53,585 nucleotides of DNA from Peptostreptococcaceae bacterium (GTDB lineage Bacteria > Bacillota > Clostridia > Peptostreptococcales > Filifactoraceae), in assembly GCA_030532705.1 (NCBI GenBank), contig JAUNKR010000010.1, positions 1-53,585 on the forward strand, written 5' to 3'. Positions 1 to 8,428 of the stretch are shown here, piece after piece. The position numbers and the translations under genes were made by a program. How positions within the stretch are numbered: position 1 is the stretch's first letter; every line of letters begins with the position of its first letter. Under the pieces are notes generated by a model. It was not told the origin of the DNA and made no database searches. It saw only the letters and a list, made by a program, of their open reading frames with translations.

Positions 1-472
1 TTCATAATCTTATTATATCACATCGTTATGCTTTTTAATAGGTATTAGTATAAGAAATGAAAATCTATTATCCTTGACTATCCTCTATAATATAAAAAAT
101 ACATATTATAACAGTATTATACGTATCGACTACGAGTCGGTTAACGAAAATCGTACAAAAAGTTTGTTCTCAATATTTTTCGTCCAACGTCTATTAGTAT
201 CAGCAGTGACTTCCCTATTTCAGAGACTTATGTTTACAGATGACTACTATGTTAAGAAAAATTTTACTTCCCCAAAATCCCTTTGAAGCAAAATTTTTAA
301 GTATAAAGTATATCAAATACAAGTTTTAATTAAATTCGAAGTATTTTCTATACTTTCATAAATGTACAGCAACTTTATATTTATAAACATAATAAAATAC
401 ATCTCTATTCATCCCCTAACAATACCGTTGTTTTATAATAAAACTTATTCTAAGCAGTTTTATTTTGTAGTT
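1..472. other. AT-rich intergenic flank, no convincing gene
   Basis: Very AT-rich stretch at the window edge. The only sizeable open frame (74-286, plus strand) has low-complexity composition, no clear ribosome binding site and no recognisable motif, so I do not call it. The same composition continues through the peptide/radical SAM genes to about 3000, so this is probably the flank of an acquired island. Confidence 0.5.
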
Positions 473-928
473 CTAATTAAAAAAAGAATTCCATAAAATT
501 TCAAAATCATCATTAGAAAAATTATCATCTATAAAACCTCCGCCAATTGCTATATATATAACATGGCAAATTCCGTTATATAAATCAGCATCTGCCTTTA
601 ATTCCTTATTCTTTGTTCTAAAGAATCTTTCAGCAGCAGAACGATAATTTGCAATGCTTCCATTCATTGCGATCAAACATTCTCCCAAAGCAAATTCATC
701 AGTAGGATAAAACACAAAATTTGAGCGCATACGCCTTATAAACTCGGATATTGAGGAAATGGTCTCTAGGAGCGAAGAATCTCCTTCATCTGTGACTTTA
801 AGAGAATAAATCAGCATATCAAATGCATCTGTTAATATTTTTCTCCTTAACAAAATAGATTCTTCAAAACTTAAACCTTCTTTCTTTTCAAGTTCTTCTG
901 TTAATTTATCAATAAATATATTACTCAT
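473..928 (-). CDS. Hypothetical protein of the RiPP-like island
   Basis: A 151-residue soluble protein that I do not recognise. It is predicted mostly helical: acidic and Lys-rich at the N-terminus (residues 1-30), then long amphipathic helices, with no signal peptide and no obvious membrane segment. Start ATG at 928 follows GGGGATAGT. It lies 117 bases downstream of the radical SAM gene on the same strand and shares its AT-rich composition. It may therefore be the last gene of the peptide operon, for example an immunity, partner or regulatory protein, but that rests on position only. Confidence 0.6.
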   Translation of the reverse strand: MSNIFIDKLTEELEKKEGLSFEESILLRRKILTDAFDMLIYSLKVTDEGDSSLLETISSISEFIRRMRSNFVFYPTDEFALGECLIAMNGSIANYRSAAERFFRTKNKELKADADLYNGICHVIYIAIGGGFIDDNFSNDDFEILWNSFFN

Positions 929-1045
929 ACTATCCCCTCATACTTATATAAATACATAATATCAACTCTTAAAGAACATAATTTTATACACATTCTTATC
1001 GCAACAATTTACATATACACAAATTATGTATAGAATAGGATAAAA

Positions 1046-2392
1046 TTATTTATGATTAAATAAGGCTTTTTTTTCCGTGCTATTCAATCTAATATACAAC
1101 AAAAACAATTCTTCTAAATATTTTCTCTGATATTGGCAAAAATAATTTGGTGCAATGTTATAATCCCCTGTTAAATAATGATTTGTAGCGGGACAACCAC
1201 CCACACAAAACCCTTTTATCCAACACTCTTGACATTTAGGTTTAGTTTTTGCAATATTTTCGAACTTTTTTTCATCAACATAAAAGTTGATGTTCCCCAT
1301 TAAAAATACTTCTCCTTCCGATATCAATCTGTGACAAGGATACACATTGCCAAAAATATCTACAGCTCTCATAGAAGAACCAGCTCCACACAAAGTTCCT
1401 TTTACGAAAGCAAGATGTATCATTTTTAACAAATTGAATGTTCTTGAAATTTTTCTTACCTTATCAAACTCCATTTTTTTTATTAAATCGTATATATGTG
1501 AGACAAATTCTTCCATTTTTAAAGCTAGAACTGGATAGTCTTCCTCTTCTAGCTCTGAAAACGCTACTGTCATCGGAACACTTGAAAATCCCAAAGAATA
1601 CAAATGTTCAAAGAGTTCTACAATATTGATATTTTTCATTGATATAGTTGCTTTTCCTAAGACTGAAGCTTCTTTGATTATTCTTTCAGTAGAAAGTATT
1701 ATATCATCGTATGAGCCCCGCCCACTCTTATATTTTCGGTTATAATCATGCATCTCCCTATTTCCGTCAATACTAACTTGAACTTTCACTTTCTCCTTCA
1801 AAAAAAAATTTGTCACTTTATCATCAATCAATGTTCCGTTTGTTGTTATGCTAAAATAGAACTCCTTATTCAGTTTTCTCTCAATTTCTCTACAATAGGA
1901 AACAATATCCTCCAATTTTGAAAAATATAATAAAGGCTCTCCACCAAAAAAAGTTATGTATAATTTGTTAGCAGGTGAATTCTCAACCATATAATCTACA
2001 GCTTTTTTTGCGATTTCAAAAGACATAACCCCCTTTTTGTAGTAGGTACCTTCATTGCCAAAACAATAACTACATGCCAAATTACAGTCTTGAGCTATCA
2101 TTAAGATCAGTCTATTAAAAACATGTTTTTCTTTAGTCGATCTTTTAGCTAAAAATCCAGATTTTTCTATTTGGGTGTAAGCTTCTAGAATCTCCGATTC
2201 TGTAGTATTCTCTAAATCGAATTTCTTCAGATAAGATTTATCACAAATATTATTTATATCAAAATTTTGGTTTAAAGCTCTCATGATTCTATACAAAGAA
2301 TGGGAAATTTTAATTAATTTCCCATTGTCACTCGAATAGAGATATACTCCATCTGAAGCTTCAAACTCTTTCAAAATAGCAGCCGTTGCCAT
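1046..2392 (-). CDS. Radical SAM/SPASM peptide maturase
   Basis: 448 residues. Residues 1-85 resemble a small peptide-recognition region. The radical SAM core then begins with C103-x3-C107-x2-C110 (DCNLACSYC) for the 4Fe-4S/SAM cluster, followed by FFGGEPLL and TTNGTLI. The C-terminus has a complete SPASM motif for auxiliary clusters: C-x12-G-x4-C (CGAG...GNVYPC), then CQEC-x5-C-x3-C and a final Cys in NYFC. This architecture is typical of enzymes that install thioether or other crosslinks in ribosomal peptides (ranthipeptide and sactipeptide maturases). The start lies 6 bases after the stop of a 41-residue Cys-rich peptide gene, the likely substrate. Exact chemistry cannot be read from sequence. 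Confidence 0.88.
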   Translation of the reverse strand: MATAAILKEFEASDGVYLYSSDNGKLIKISHSLYRIMRALNQNFDINNICDKSYLKKFDLENTTESEILEAYTQIEKSGFLAKRSTKEKHVFNRLILMIAQDCNLACSYCFGNEGTYYKKGVMSFEIAKKAVDYMVENSPANKLYITFFGGEPLLYFSKLEDIVSYCREIERKLNKEFYFSITTNGTLIDDKVTNFFLKEKVKVQVSIDGNREMHDYNRKYKSGRGSYDDIILSTERIIKEASVLGKATISMKNINIVELFEHLYSLGFSSVPMTVAFSELEEEDYPVLALKMEEFVSHIYDLIKKMEFDKVRKISRTFNLLKMIHLAFVKGTLCGAGSSMRAVDIFGNVYPCHRLISEGEVFLMGNINFYVDEKKFENIAKTKPKCQECWIKGFCVGGCPATNHYLTGDYNIAPNYFCQYQRKYLEELFLLYIRLNSTEKKALFNHK

Positions 2393-2398
2393 AATTTA

Positions 2399-2524
2399 CT
2401 AATCTCCATTGCCTCCTGTATTATCAAATCCGTTATCGCAACCTGGACTATCACCATCATCACAACATGAGCAACCTAAATCCAAATCAAAACTTTCTTC
2501 AACATTGTTAATAAACTCAATCAT
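2399..2524 (-). CDS. Cys-rich RiPP precursor peptide candidate
   Basis: A 41-codon gene with ATG at 2524, a strong AAAGGAG ribosome binding site 8 bases upstream, and a TAG stop just before the radical SAM gene. Residues 1-17 (MIEFINNVEESFDLDLG) look like a leader. Residues 18-41 form an Asp/Gly/Asn-rich core with Cys at 18, 20, 21 and 29 (CSCCDDGD, then SPGCDNGFD). C18 and C21 each sit in C-x3-D, the spacing crosslinked Cys-to-Asp in freyrasin-type ranthipeptides; this is suggestive only. No transporter or protease is seen next to it. It is a candidate modified peptide of unknown activity (signal, antimicrobial or metal ligand). Confidence 0.75.
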   Translation of the reverse strand: MIEFINNVEESFDLDLGCSCCDDGDSPGCDNGFDNTGGNGD

Positions 2525-2574
2525 TCTTAGATCTCCTTTCCGTTTTTGAAATTGTTTAATAATTTTATTGTTTG

Positions 2575-2603
2575 ATTATAACATTTTATTCCAGTTTTGT
2601 AAA
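2575..2603 (-). promoter_or_regulatory. Promoter of the peptide/radical SAM operon
   Basis: On the minus strand TTTACA (2603-2598) and TATAAT (2580-2575) are separated by exactly 17 bases. The -10 box lies about 50 bases upstream of the peptide ATG. A near-consensus housekeeping promoter. Confidence 0.75.
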
Positions 2604-3014
2604 CAACACTTGATATACTAATTCTAAAAAATACTTAACATAAAAATTCATCAAATAGCTTAAAAATGAACCCAAGAAATTTCTTAAAATACATTTTTTA
2701 AAGAAAAACCAGAGACTCCGTGAATAAAGATGCTTTTGCGATTTTTAGGCTAGGATTACAATTTTTCCCGTATTATTAGTAATCTAACAACAAAATATAG
2801 TTTTCAATTTTAGTAAAGGCTACTTCACTTTCATTTCAAACTTGATTCTTATAAAAACTCCCAAATGCAGCACTAATTTAATCTATAAATTGTTTGCATT
2901 CTCCTCTAATACACCAATACCTAAAGTATAAAATATACTTAACATTATTAAGATCTATTACCCTTACGAATTTAGTATACGATTACAGCTGTAGATGGTT
3001 GTAGCAAATGTTTC
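2604..3014. other. AT-rich intergenic, boundary of the island
   Basis: About 410 bases without a supported gene. Composition stays AT-rich up to about 3000, then switches abruptly at the 3' end of the MBL-fold gene at 3015. No integrase, insertion-sequence end or clear attachment repeat was seen. Confidence 0.5.
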
Positions 3015-3824
3015 TTATTCCTTCGCAAAAAGATCATAAGGCGCATTCTTATCAAAGGGTCTTCGCCGGCTATTTGGAGCGGATCGATCGATATGACGAA
3101 ATGCCCGATCGATGTCCATACAGTATCCGCTATGTCCCGTGCAGATGATCTCGAGCTTTTTGTCCGTGAGCCTCTCTTTGAGCAGGGCCAGTGAATGTTT
3201 ATTCATCTGAGGATATTGTGTGAAGAAATCAAAAAAGCTATACCCTCCCTCCTCGTTGATCGCCAGAGCGTCCCCGCTGATGAGGATCTTGTCATCGACC
3301 AGATAGCACAGATGACCCAAGGTATGCCCCGGCGTATGAAGGGCTTGCACATGAATATCCCCGACCTCGATCGTCTCCATATCATGCAGCAGTCGATAGC
3401 CTTCCTCGATCTCGACACAGTTGCTGATCCTCAGACCCGATCGTCGAAAACGATGATGTTTCTTTTGCAGGTAGAGCTCTTCCATCTTCCCGAGATAGAC
3501 CTGCGCGTTTGGAAAGATATTCTTGCCGCTTCGATCGATCCCGCCGGCATGATCCACATCGACATGGGTCAAAAAAAGATGCCCGATCTTCAGCGGATCG
3601 ATCCCGATCTTTTGAAATTCCTTCTCTGTGCTCGGATAGTTGAGATGTCCTGCATCAAAAGCGATCGTCGTATCCCCTTTGGTATAAAACCAGATATTGA
3701 CATCATATTGCCGAATACATCGGATCCCTTTGCCGATATCACCGGTATCGGCCGGATGGATGATCCTTTTTCCCCGCAAGGCGATCGGCTTGACCTTTTC
3801 ATCAAAAAAATAGATCAGTTTCAT
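3015..3824 (-). CDS. MBL-fold metallohydrolase (lactonase-like)
   Basis: A 269-residue metallo-beta-lactamase fold protein. It carries the zinc signature HVDVDHAGG (HxDxDH), a later HTPGHTLGH segment, SGDAL and a C-terminal TGHSGY His. The layout fits the N-acyl-homoserine-lactonase-like branch, but substrate cannot be inferred and quorum quenching should not be assumed. GTG at 3830 is possible, but ATG at 3824 has AGGAGG at a 7-base spacing and is preferred. It follows glnS on the same strand after tandem terminator hairpins, so it probably has its own expression. Confidence 0.8.
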   Translation of the reverse strand: MKLIYFFDEKVKPIALRGKRIIHPADTGDIGKGIRCIRQYDVNIWFYTKGDTTIAFDAGHLNYPSTEKEFQKIGIDPLKIGHLFLTHVDVDHAGGIDRSGKNIFPNAQVYLGKMEELYLQKKHHRFRRSGLRISNCVEIEEGYRLLHDMETIEVGDIHVQALHTPGHTLGHLCYLVDDKILISGDALAINEEGGYSFFDFFTQYPQMNKHSLALLKERLTDKKLEIICTGHSGYCMDIDRAFRHIDRSAPNSRRRPFDKNAPYDLFAKE

Positions 3825-3849
3825 CGTCACACCTCCTCATTTTTTGTAT

Positions 3850-3898
3850 CAAAAAGGAGCAGCGGTCAAATGCTCTCGGTAAAAATGAGTTTTCTCAT
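3850..3898 (-). terminator. Tandem terminators after glnS
   Basis: Two minus-strand hairpins each followed by T-rich runs: ATGAG-AAAA-CTCAT then TTTTA (3898-3881), and GAGCA-N9-TGCTC then CTTTTT (3875-3851). Together they end the glnS transcript before the MBL-fold gene. Confidence 0.65.
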
Positions 3899-3938
3899 AT
3901 CCGAAGGCTCCTGCACCGGCTGCCCCTGTGGTCATTTC

Positions 3939-5579
3939 TTAAAGTTTGAAGGAGCTTTTCAGCGCAACGGTTCGATTGAACACGAGCTTGCCTTCTCCAA
4001 AAAATCTGCTGTCCACCGCGAAGTATCCATGGCGGAAGAACTGGAATTTGTCTCCTGATACGGCATTTTCGAGCGACTTTTCAACATAGCCGTTGAGGAT
4101 GGTCAGTGAATTCGGATTGATCTCGTCGCTCCCATCGAGGAAGATCGGCTCGAACAATCTGAATTCGGCAGGGATCGAATGATTTGCATCGACCCAGTGG
4201 ATCGTTCCCTTGACCTTTCTGCCGGTGAATCCGCTTCCGCTCTTTGTCTCCGGGTCGTAGGTACATCGGATCTCGATCACATTGCCCTGCTCGTCCTTGA
4301 TGACCTCATTGCACTTGATAAAGTATGCGTTTTTGAGTCGGACCTCATTGCCGACATAAAGACGATGGTATTTTGGCGGCGGATCTTCCATAAAGTCATC
4401 CTGCTCGATGTAGATCTCCCGTGAAAACGGGATCTTTCTGGTCCCCATGTCGACTTCCGCATCCGGATTGTTTTCCGCATCCAGATATTCGACCTGTCCC
4501 TGCGGATAATTCGTGATCACGACCTTCAACGAATTGACGACCGACATCATGCGCGGCGCTTTTTTCAAAAGATCCTCTCGTACAAAGTGCTCCAAATAAT
4601 TTTCGTCTACGACGGAATTTGCTTTGGAGATCCCGACCGCGCGAACAAATTCTTTGATCGCTTCCGCTGTGTAGCCCTTGCGACGAAGTCCTGAGATCGT
4701 CGGCATCCTAGGATCATCCCAGCCGTCTGTCACACCGTCGTCCACGAGTTTTTTGAGCAATCTTTTGCTCATCACCGTATTGGTGATATTCAAACGTGCA
4801 AATTCGATCTGGCGTGGTTTGCCCTCGGTCTCGGTATGCTCGATCACCCAGTCGTAGAATGGGCGATGATCCTCAAATTCGAGTGAACAGAGCGAATGGG
4901 TGATCATCTCGATCGCATCCTCCAGCGGATGTGCATAGTCATACATCGGATAGATCGACCATTTGTCGCCTGTATTGTGGTGAGAAGCTTTCAAAATACG
5001 ATAGATGACAGGATCCCGCATATTGATATTCGGCGATGCCATATCGATCTTCGCGCGAAGAACTTTTTCCCCATTTTCAAACTCACCGTTTTTCATCCGC
5101 TCAAACAGCTCGAGGTTTTCCTCCACGCTGCGATCACGATACGGCGAATTTTTTCCGGCCTCGGTCAAGGTCCCCCGATACGCGCGGATCTCGTCTCCGC
5201 TCAGATCATCGACATAAGCCAGCCCTTTTTTGATCAACAGGATCGCTTTTTCATACATGAAATCAAAGTAGTCCGATGCCCAAAGCAGCTTATCCCATTT
5301 GAAACCGAGCCACTCCACATCCTCTTTGATCGATCGTACATATTCCTCATCTTCTTTGATCGGATTGGTATCATCAAAACGCAGATTGGTCTTTCCGCCA
5401 AATTCTGCCGCCATATCAAAGTTCAATGTGATCGCTTTGGCATGGCCGATATGAAGATAGCCGTTCGGCTCCGGCGGAAATCTCGTGATGATCGTGTCTT
5501 TCAAGCCGTTTGCAATATCTTCCATGATGAAAGTTTTGATAAAATTGCTCGACATTGACTTCTTCTCATTATTTTCCAT
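3939..5579 (-). CDS. glnS: Glutaminyl-tRNA synthetase
   Basis: 546 residues, the usual length for GlnRS, which charges tRNA-Gln in the cytoplasm. Class I signatures are present: [15 protein letters not shown] (HIGH) near residue 38, LRFDDTNP, and the KMSKS-loop form VMSKRLL. The C-terminal beta-barrel anticodon-binding region includes [14 protein letters not shown]. The [15 protein letters not shown] pair distinguishes GlnRS from GluRS. The start follows AAGGAAAACATC. It is the last gene of a tight minus-strand group with the alarmone synthetase and metallophosphoesterase (13-base gap). Many clostridia make Gln-tRNA through GatCAB instead, so a discrete GlnRS is a useful lineage character. 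Confidence 0.95.
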   Translation of the reverse strand: MENNEKKSMSSNFIKTFIMEDIANGLKDTIITRFPPEPNGYLHIGHAKAITLNFDMAAEFGGKTNLRFDDTNPIKEDEEYVRSIKEDVEWLGFKWDKLLWASDYFDFMYEKAILLIKKGLAYVDDLSGDEIRAYRGTLTEAGKNSPYRDRSVEENLELFERMKNGEFENGEKVLRAKIDMASPNINMRDPVIYRILKASHHNTGDKWSIYPMYDYAHPLEDAIEMITHSLCSLEFEDHRPFYDWVIEHTETEGKPRQIEFARLNITNTVMSKRLLKKLVDDGVTDGWDDPRMPTISGLRRKGYTAEAIKEFVRAVGISKANSVVDENYLEHFVREDLLKKAPRMMSVVNSLKVVITNYPQGQVEYLDAENNPDAEVDMGTRKIPFSREIYIEQDDFMEDPPPKYHRLYVGNEVRLKNAYFIKCNEVIKDEQGNVIEIRCTYDPETKSGSGFTGRKVKGTIHWVDANHSIPAEFRLFEPIFLDGSDEINPNSLTILNGYVEKSLENAVSGDKFQFFRHGYFAVDSRFFGEGKLVFNRTVALKSSFKL

Positions 5580-5592
5580 GATGTTTTCCTTT

Positions 5593-6282
5593 CTATTCCA
5601 CTATTTTTTTTAGCTTAAAGTCCAAATAATCGGCAGATACCAAATGGTAGTTCGTGCCGTCATGCTCTCCCAGATAAAGATTTTTGAAAGACTCTTCCCC
5701 ATGCAGATGCCCATAGACCATGTGCCTGATCTTATTTTGAGCGATCAGCTCCGTCACCTGAGAGGCTTGGTTCTTCTCATTGACCGGCGGATAATGCATC
5801 GCCACGATCCGTATCCTCTCCTTGTCGTCATCCGGCATTGAAGCGAAAGAGTTTTGCAAACGCAACAGTTCCCGTTCAAAGATCCTTCGGTCGTCTTCGG
5901 TAAATTCAGCGCTCTGAGGTACGACCCATCCCCTCGTGCCGAAGATCGCATATCGATCATCATAATAACAGTTGTTTTGTAAAAAAAACAGATCCGGATA
6001 AGCTTTTTTCATCTTTGTGAGCGATTGCCACCAGTAGTCGTGGTTGCCTTTGAGCAGGATCTTTTTCCCCCTGAGCGAATTGATCTCATCCAAATTCTCT
6101 TTCGCTTCTTCGAATCTCATCGCCCATGATATATCGCCCGCCACGATCACGATGTCTTCTTCTTCGACCTGCTCCTTCCAGCTTTGAAGGATCTTTTGCC
6201 GATGATCCCCCCAGCCGAAAATATCCATCGGCTTGGAGTTGTTCGGTGAAAAATGCAGATCGCCGATCGCATATAATGCCAT
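5593..6282 (-). CDS. Calcineurin-type metallophosphoesterase
   Basis: 229 residues with the full metallophosphoesterase motif set: GDLHFS, GDISWAM, GNHDYWW, an AMHYPP His, and GHLHG. Such enzymes are dinuclear-metal phosphoesterases; the substrate is not evident. It starts at ATG 6282 with AAAGGAG and abuts the stop of the alarmone synthetase, so the two are very likely co-translated. That pairing could hint at nucleotide turnover, but it is only context. Confidence 0.88.
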   Translation of the reverse strand: MALYAIGDLHFSPNNSKPMDIFGWGDHRQKILQSWKEQVEEEDIVIVAGDISWAMRFEEAKENLDEINSLRGKKILLKGNHDYWWQSLTKMKKAYPDLFFLQNNCYYDDRYAIFGTRGWVVPQSAEFTEDDRRIFERELLRLQNSFASMPDDDKERIRIVAMHYPPVNEKNQASQVTELIAQNKIRHMVYGHLHGEESFKNLYLGEHDGTNYHLVSADYLDFKLKKIVE

Positions 6283-6283
6283 A

Positions 6284-7090
6284 CTACTCCTTTATCTCTT
6301 CCTCCTTCGACTTGCTGATGAGGCGTTCGATGCGTTCTTGAAGGATCGCCAGCGCTTCCATATTGTCGATCGCATTGATCGTATCGATCTTCTCCTGGAA
6401 TTTGAGCGCCTCTTTGACATAGCCCCGATCGTGCAAAACTCGCACGCTGTCCAACGCATCCTTGACCGCCATCGATTTTCTGCCGAAATAGACCTGCGCC
6501 TTGACGATCTCCTCACGGATCTCTCGCATCTCATTGTCCAGCAAAAAAGCCGCATCCGCCGCACGTCGAAGACGTACTTGTAAATCTTGCGGAATTTCTT
6601 TATTGTATTTGTATTTCAAAGAGTGTTCGATCGTTGCCCAAAAGTTCATCGCTAATGTACGGATCTGGATCTCCGCCAAGATCTCCTTTGCCCCGTCCAG
6701 CGTTTGCACCGTATAATTTACGATCACATGGTAGCTTCGATAGCCACTTTCTTTATAATTCGAGATATAGTCCTTTTCATAAAGCACTTCCATATCCGTC
6801 CGTTGCTTGATCTTCTCCACCACCGTATAAATATCATCCACCAGCTGACAAACGACACGGATCCCTGCGATATCTTCCATCTGTTCCGTGATCTTCTCAT
6901 GTGGGATGTCGAGTTTTTTTGCCTTGTCCAAGATCGACGTGATCTTCTTGATCCGCCCCGTCACAAATTCGATCGGGGAATATTCCCCTCTGGATTGATA
7001 CTCCTTGCGGATATTCTTGAACTTGCTCTTGAGCTCCTCCACCGCTACCTCATAAGGCAGCAAAATCTTCTTCCACTCTCTATATTCCAT
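6284..7090 (-). CDS. Small alarmone synthetase (RelQ-like GTP pyrophosphokinase)
   Basis: 268 residues with one RelA/SpoT synthetase domain and no HD hydrolase, TGS or ACT domain, so a single-domain (p)ppGpp synthetase of the YjbM/RelQ type. Motifs: EDIAGIRVVC, YKESGYRSYHV (nucleotide binding), and EIQIRTLAMNFWATIEHSLKYK (catalytic Glu and Gln). A charged coiled C-terminal tail (residues ~200-268) follows, as in tetrameric small synthetases. Start ATG 7090 with GGGGG; only 3 bases separate it from the preceding MBL gene. It would raise alarmone levels in response to stress or by transcriptional induction. Confidence 0.92.
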   Translation of the reverse strand: MEYREWKKILLPYEVAVEELKSKFKNIRKEYQSRGEYSPIEFVTGRIKKITSILDKAKKLDIPHEKITEQMEDIAGIRVVCQLVDDIYTVVEKIKQRTDMEVLYEKDYISNYKESGYRSYHVIVNYTVQTLDGAKEILAEIQIRTLAMNFWATIEHSLKYKYNKEIPQDLQVRLRRAADAAFLLDNEMREIREEIVKAQVYFGRKSMAVKDALDSVRVLHDRGYVKEALKFQEKIDTINAIDNMEALAILQERIERLISKSKEEEIKE

Positions 7091-7093
7091 ATC

Positions 7094-8014
7094 TTACCCC
7101 CGTAGATAATACCAAATTTTCCCCTGCTCGTAGCGAAAATCGATCCGCTCCTGATGCGACAGCTTTGCCAAAAATGCCCCCACTGTCGAATTATTGTAAT
7201 GATAGGACGAATAGGTGCAGTCCACCTGATTTTTCGTCATCAGTGCCGCGAGGATCTCCTCTCTTGTGATCGGTCTGTCCAGCAATGCCACGATATCCTG
7301 TTCGTAGCGCTCGATCACCGCCAAATTCTGATCGACGATCTTTATGATCTCCTCCTTGCTGTAAAAGCTCTTGGAATGCCCGATCAAACCGTAGTCAAAA
7401 TCCAGCTCCTTCACTTGAGCCAGTGATCGTTCATGCAAGGTGATGCTGAACAAAAAGGGCATATCATAAGTGTCGATGATCCTCGGGTCCAAGATCACAT
7501 CGCCCAGATAACAGACTCGATCCGGTGTGATGATCGCCGCCTGCCCTGCACAATGCCCCGGAAGATGAACGATTTCAAAAGACTCACCCCCGATATCCAG
7601 CCGATCCTCCACCACGATATCGACCGAATACTGATCGCTCACCAACAGATCTTCGCTCAATCCATTATTTCTTCTTCCAAAAAAACTCGGGATCGCACTC
7701 GACGAAAGATACGCCATCCCCAAGTATAGATTTTCGATATAAGGCTTCGCATAATGATGTGCGATCAGCTTTGCCTCCGGATACTCCTGCTTGATGCCCG
7801 CTGTCGCCTCAAAATGATCGAAATGCTCATGCGTCGTGTACATATATTTCGGAACCAGCTCATTTTTTTCAAGAAATTTAGCGATCCTTGCCCCGCGTTG
7901 CACGGAATGCCCCGCATCGATCAACAAAACGGAACCATCTTCAAAAACATAGGTCCCTGTATTTGTACCGCCCTTGATAAAACCGCTTCGTCCGCTGATT
8001 TTTATGATCTCCAT
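7094..8014 (-). CDS. MBL-fold metallohydrolase
   Basis: About 306 residues from ATG 8014. Zinc motif TTHEHFDHFEAT (HxHxDH), HLPGHCAGQ, YLGDVI and the distal IGHSKSF give a canonical metallo-beta-lactamase fold, followed by a ~60-residue helical C-terminal region typical of the hydroxyacylglutathione-hydrolase/lactonase-like group. The open frame extends 50 codons further upstream, but that part has no fold-like composition and runs into the divergent 8174 gene's promoter region. The ribosome binding site at 8014 (GGGTGGGATG) is only moderate, so the start is uncertain. It opens the minus-strand group leading to the alarmone synthetase. Confidence 0.78.
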   Translation of the reverse strand: MEIIKISGRSGFIKGGTNTGTYVFEDGSVLLIDAGHSVQRGARIAKFLEKNELVPKYMYTTHEHFDHFEATAGIKQEYPEAKLIAHHYAKPYIENLYLGMAYLSSSAIPSFFGRRNNGLSEDLLVSDQYSVDIVVEDRLDIGGESFEIVHLPGHCAGQAAIITPDRVCYLGDVILDPRIIDTYDMPFLFSITLHERSLAQVKELDFDYGLIGHSKSFYSKEEIIKIVDQNLAVIERYEQDIVALLDRPITREEILAALMTKNQVDCTYSSYHYNNSTVGAFLAKLSHQERIDFRYEQGKIWYYLRG

Positions 8015-8173
8015 AACAAATTCACATCCCACCCGGATCCGACTGAGTCGATCCTTCTCTATGTAAAGTCCTTGCTCAACATAAAATATTCTACCTAAGT
8101 TATTATACCAAAAACATCTTATTTCTGCTATACTGAATAAAACAATTGCATCGTTCAAAAGCAAGGAGGATCT

Positions 8174-8425
8174 ATGAAAAATACTTATGCCAAAGTGTTT
8201 ACACTCAAAGGCTATTACTTTACAAAGGAATATGAGAAAAAGAAGAAAAACAAATTACGGGTACGAGAGATCCTGGAAGAAACGGTCCGAAAACATTTTA
8301 AGAATGGGGATTGCAATATCGAGATCCTTTTTGAAGAGACCGATAAGATCATTCTGATCACACCGGATTCTCCACGTGAAGAGATCATCAAATATCTCGG
8401 CGAAAAATTTGCCGGCGATTACTAA
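8174..8425 (+). CDS. Small basic hypothetical protein
   Basis: 83 residues starting 4 bases after AGGAGG (about 8164-8169). Lys-rich N-terminus (EYEKKKKNKLRVR) followed by a short alpha/beta part (ILFEETDKIILITPDSP). No Cys, no membrane segment, no motif I know. It is the only plus-strand gene between two minus-strand blocks and converges 3 bases from the end of the AEC permease gene. The strong ribosome binding site and protein-like codon use make it a real gene; function unknown. Confidence 0.72.
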   Translation: MKNTYAKVFTLKGYYFTKEYEKKKKNKLRVREILEETVRKHFKNGDCNIEILFEETDKIILITPDSPREEIIKYLGEKFAGDY

Positions 8426-8428
8426 AGC

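Noticed and set aside
74-286. Open frame of 70 codons at the left edge
   Set aside because: No ribosome binding site, low-complexity AT-rich composition, no motif.
3195-4058. Plus-strand open frames opposite the MBL, GlnRS and other genes
   Set aside because: Shadow frames of genes with strong motifs on the other strand.
8015-8164. Longer start for the MBL-fold gene at 7094-8014
   Set aside because: The extra 50 codons are not fold-like and overlap the divergent gene's upstream region.
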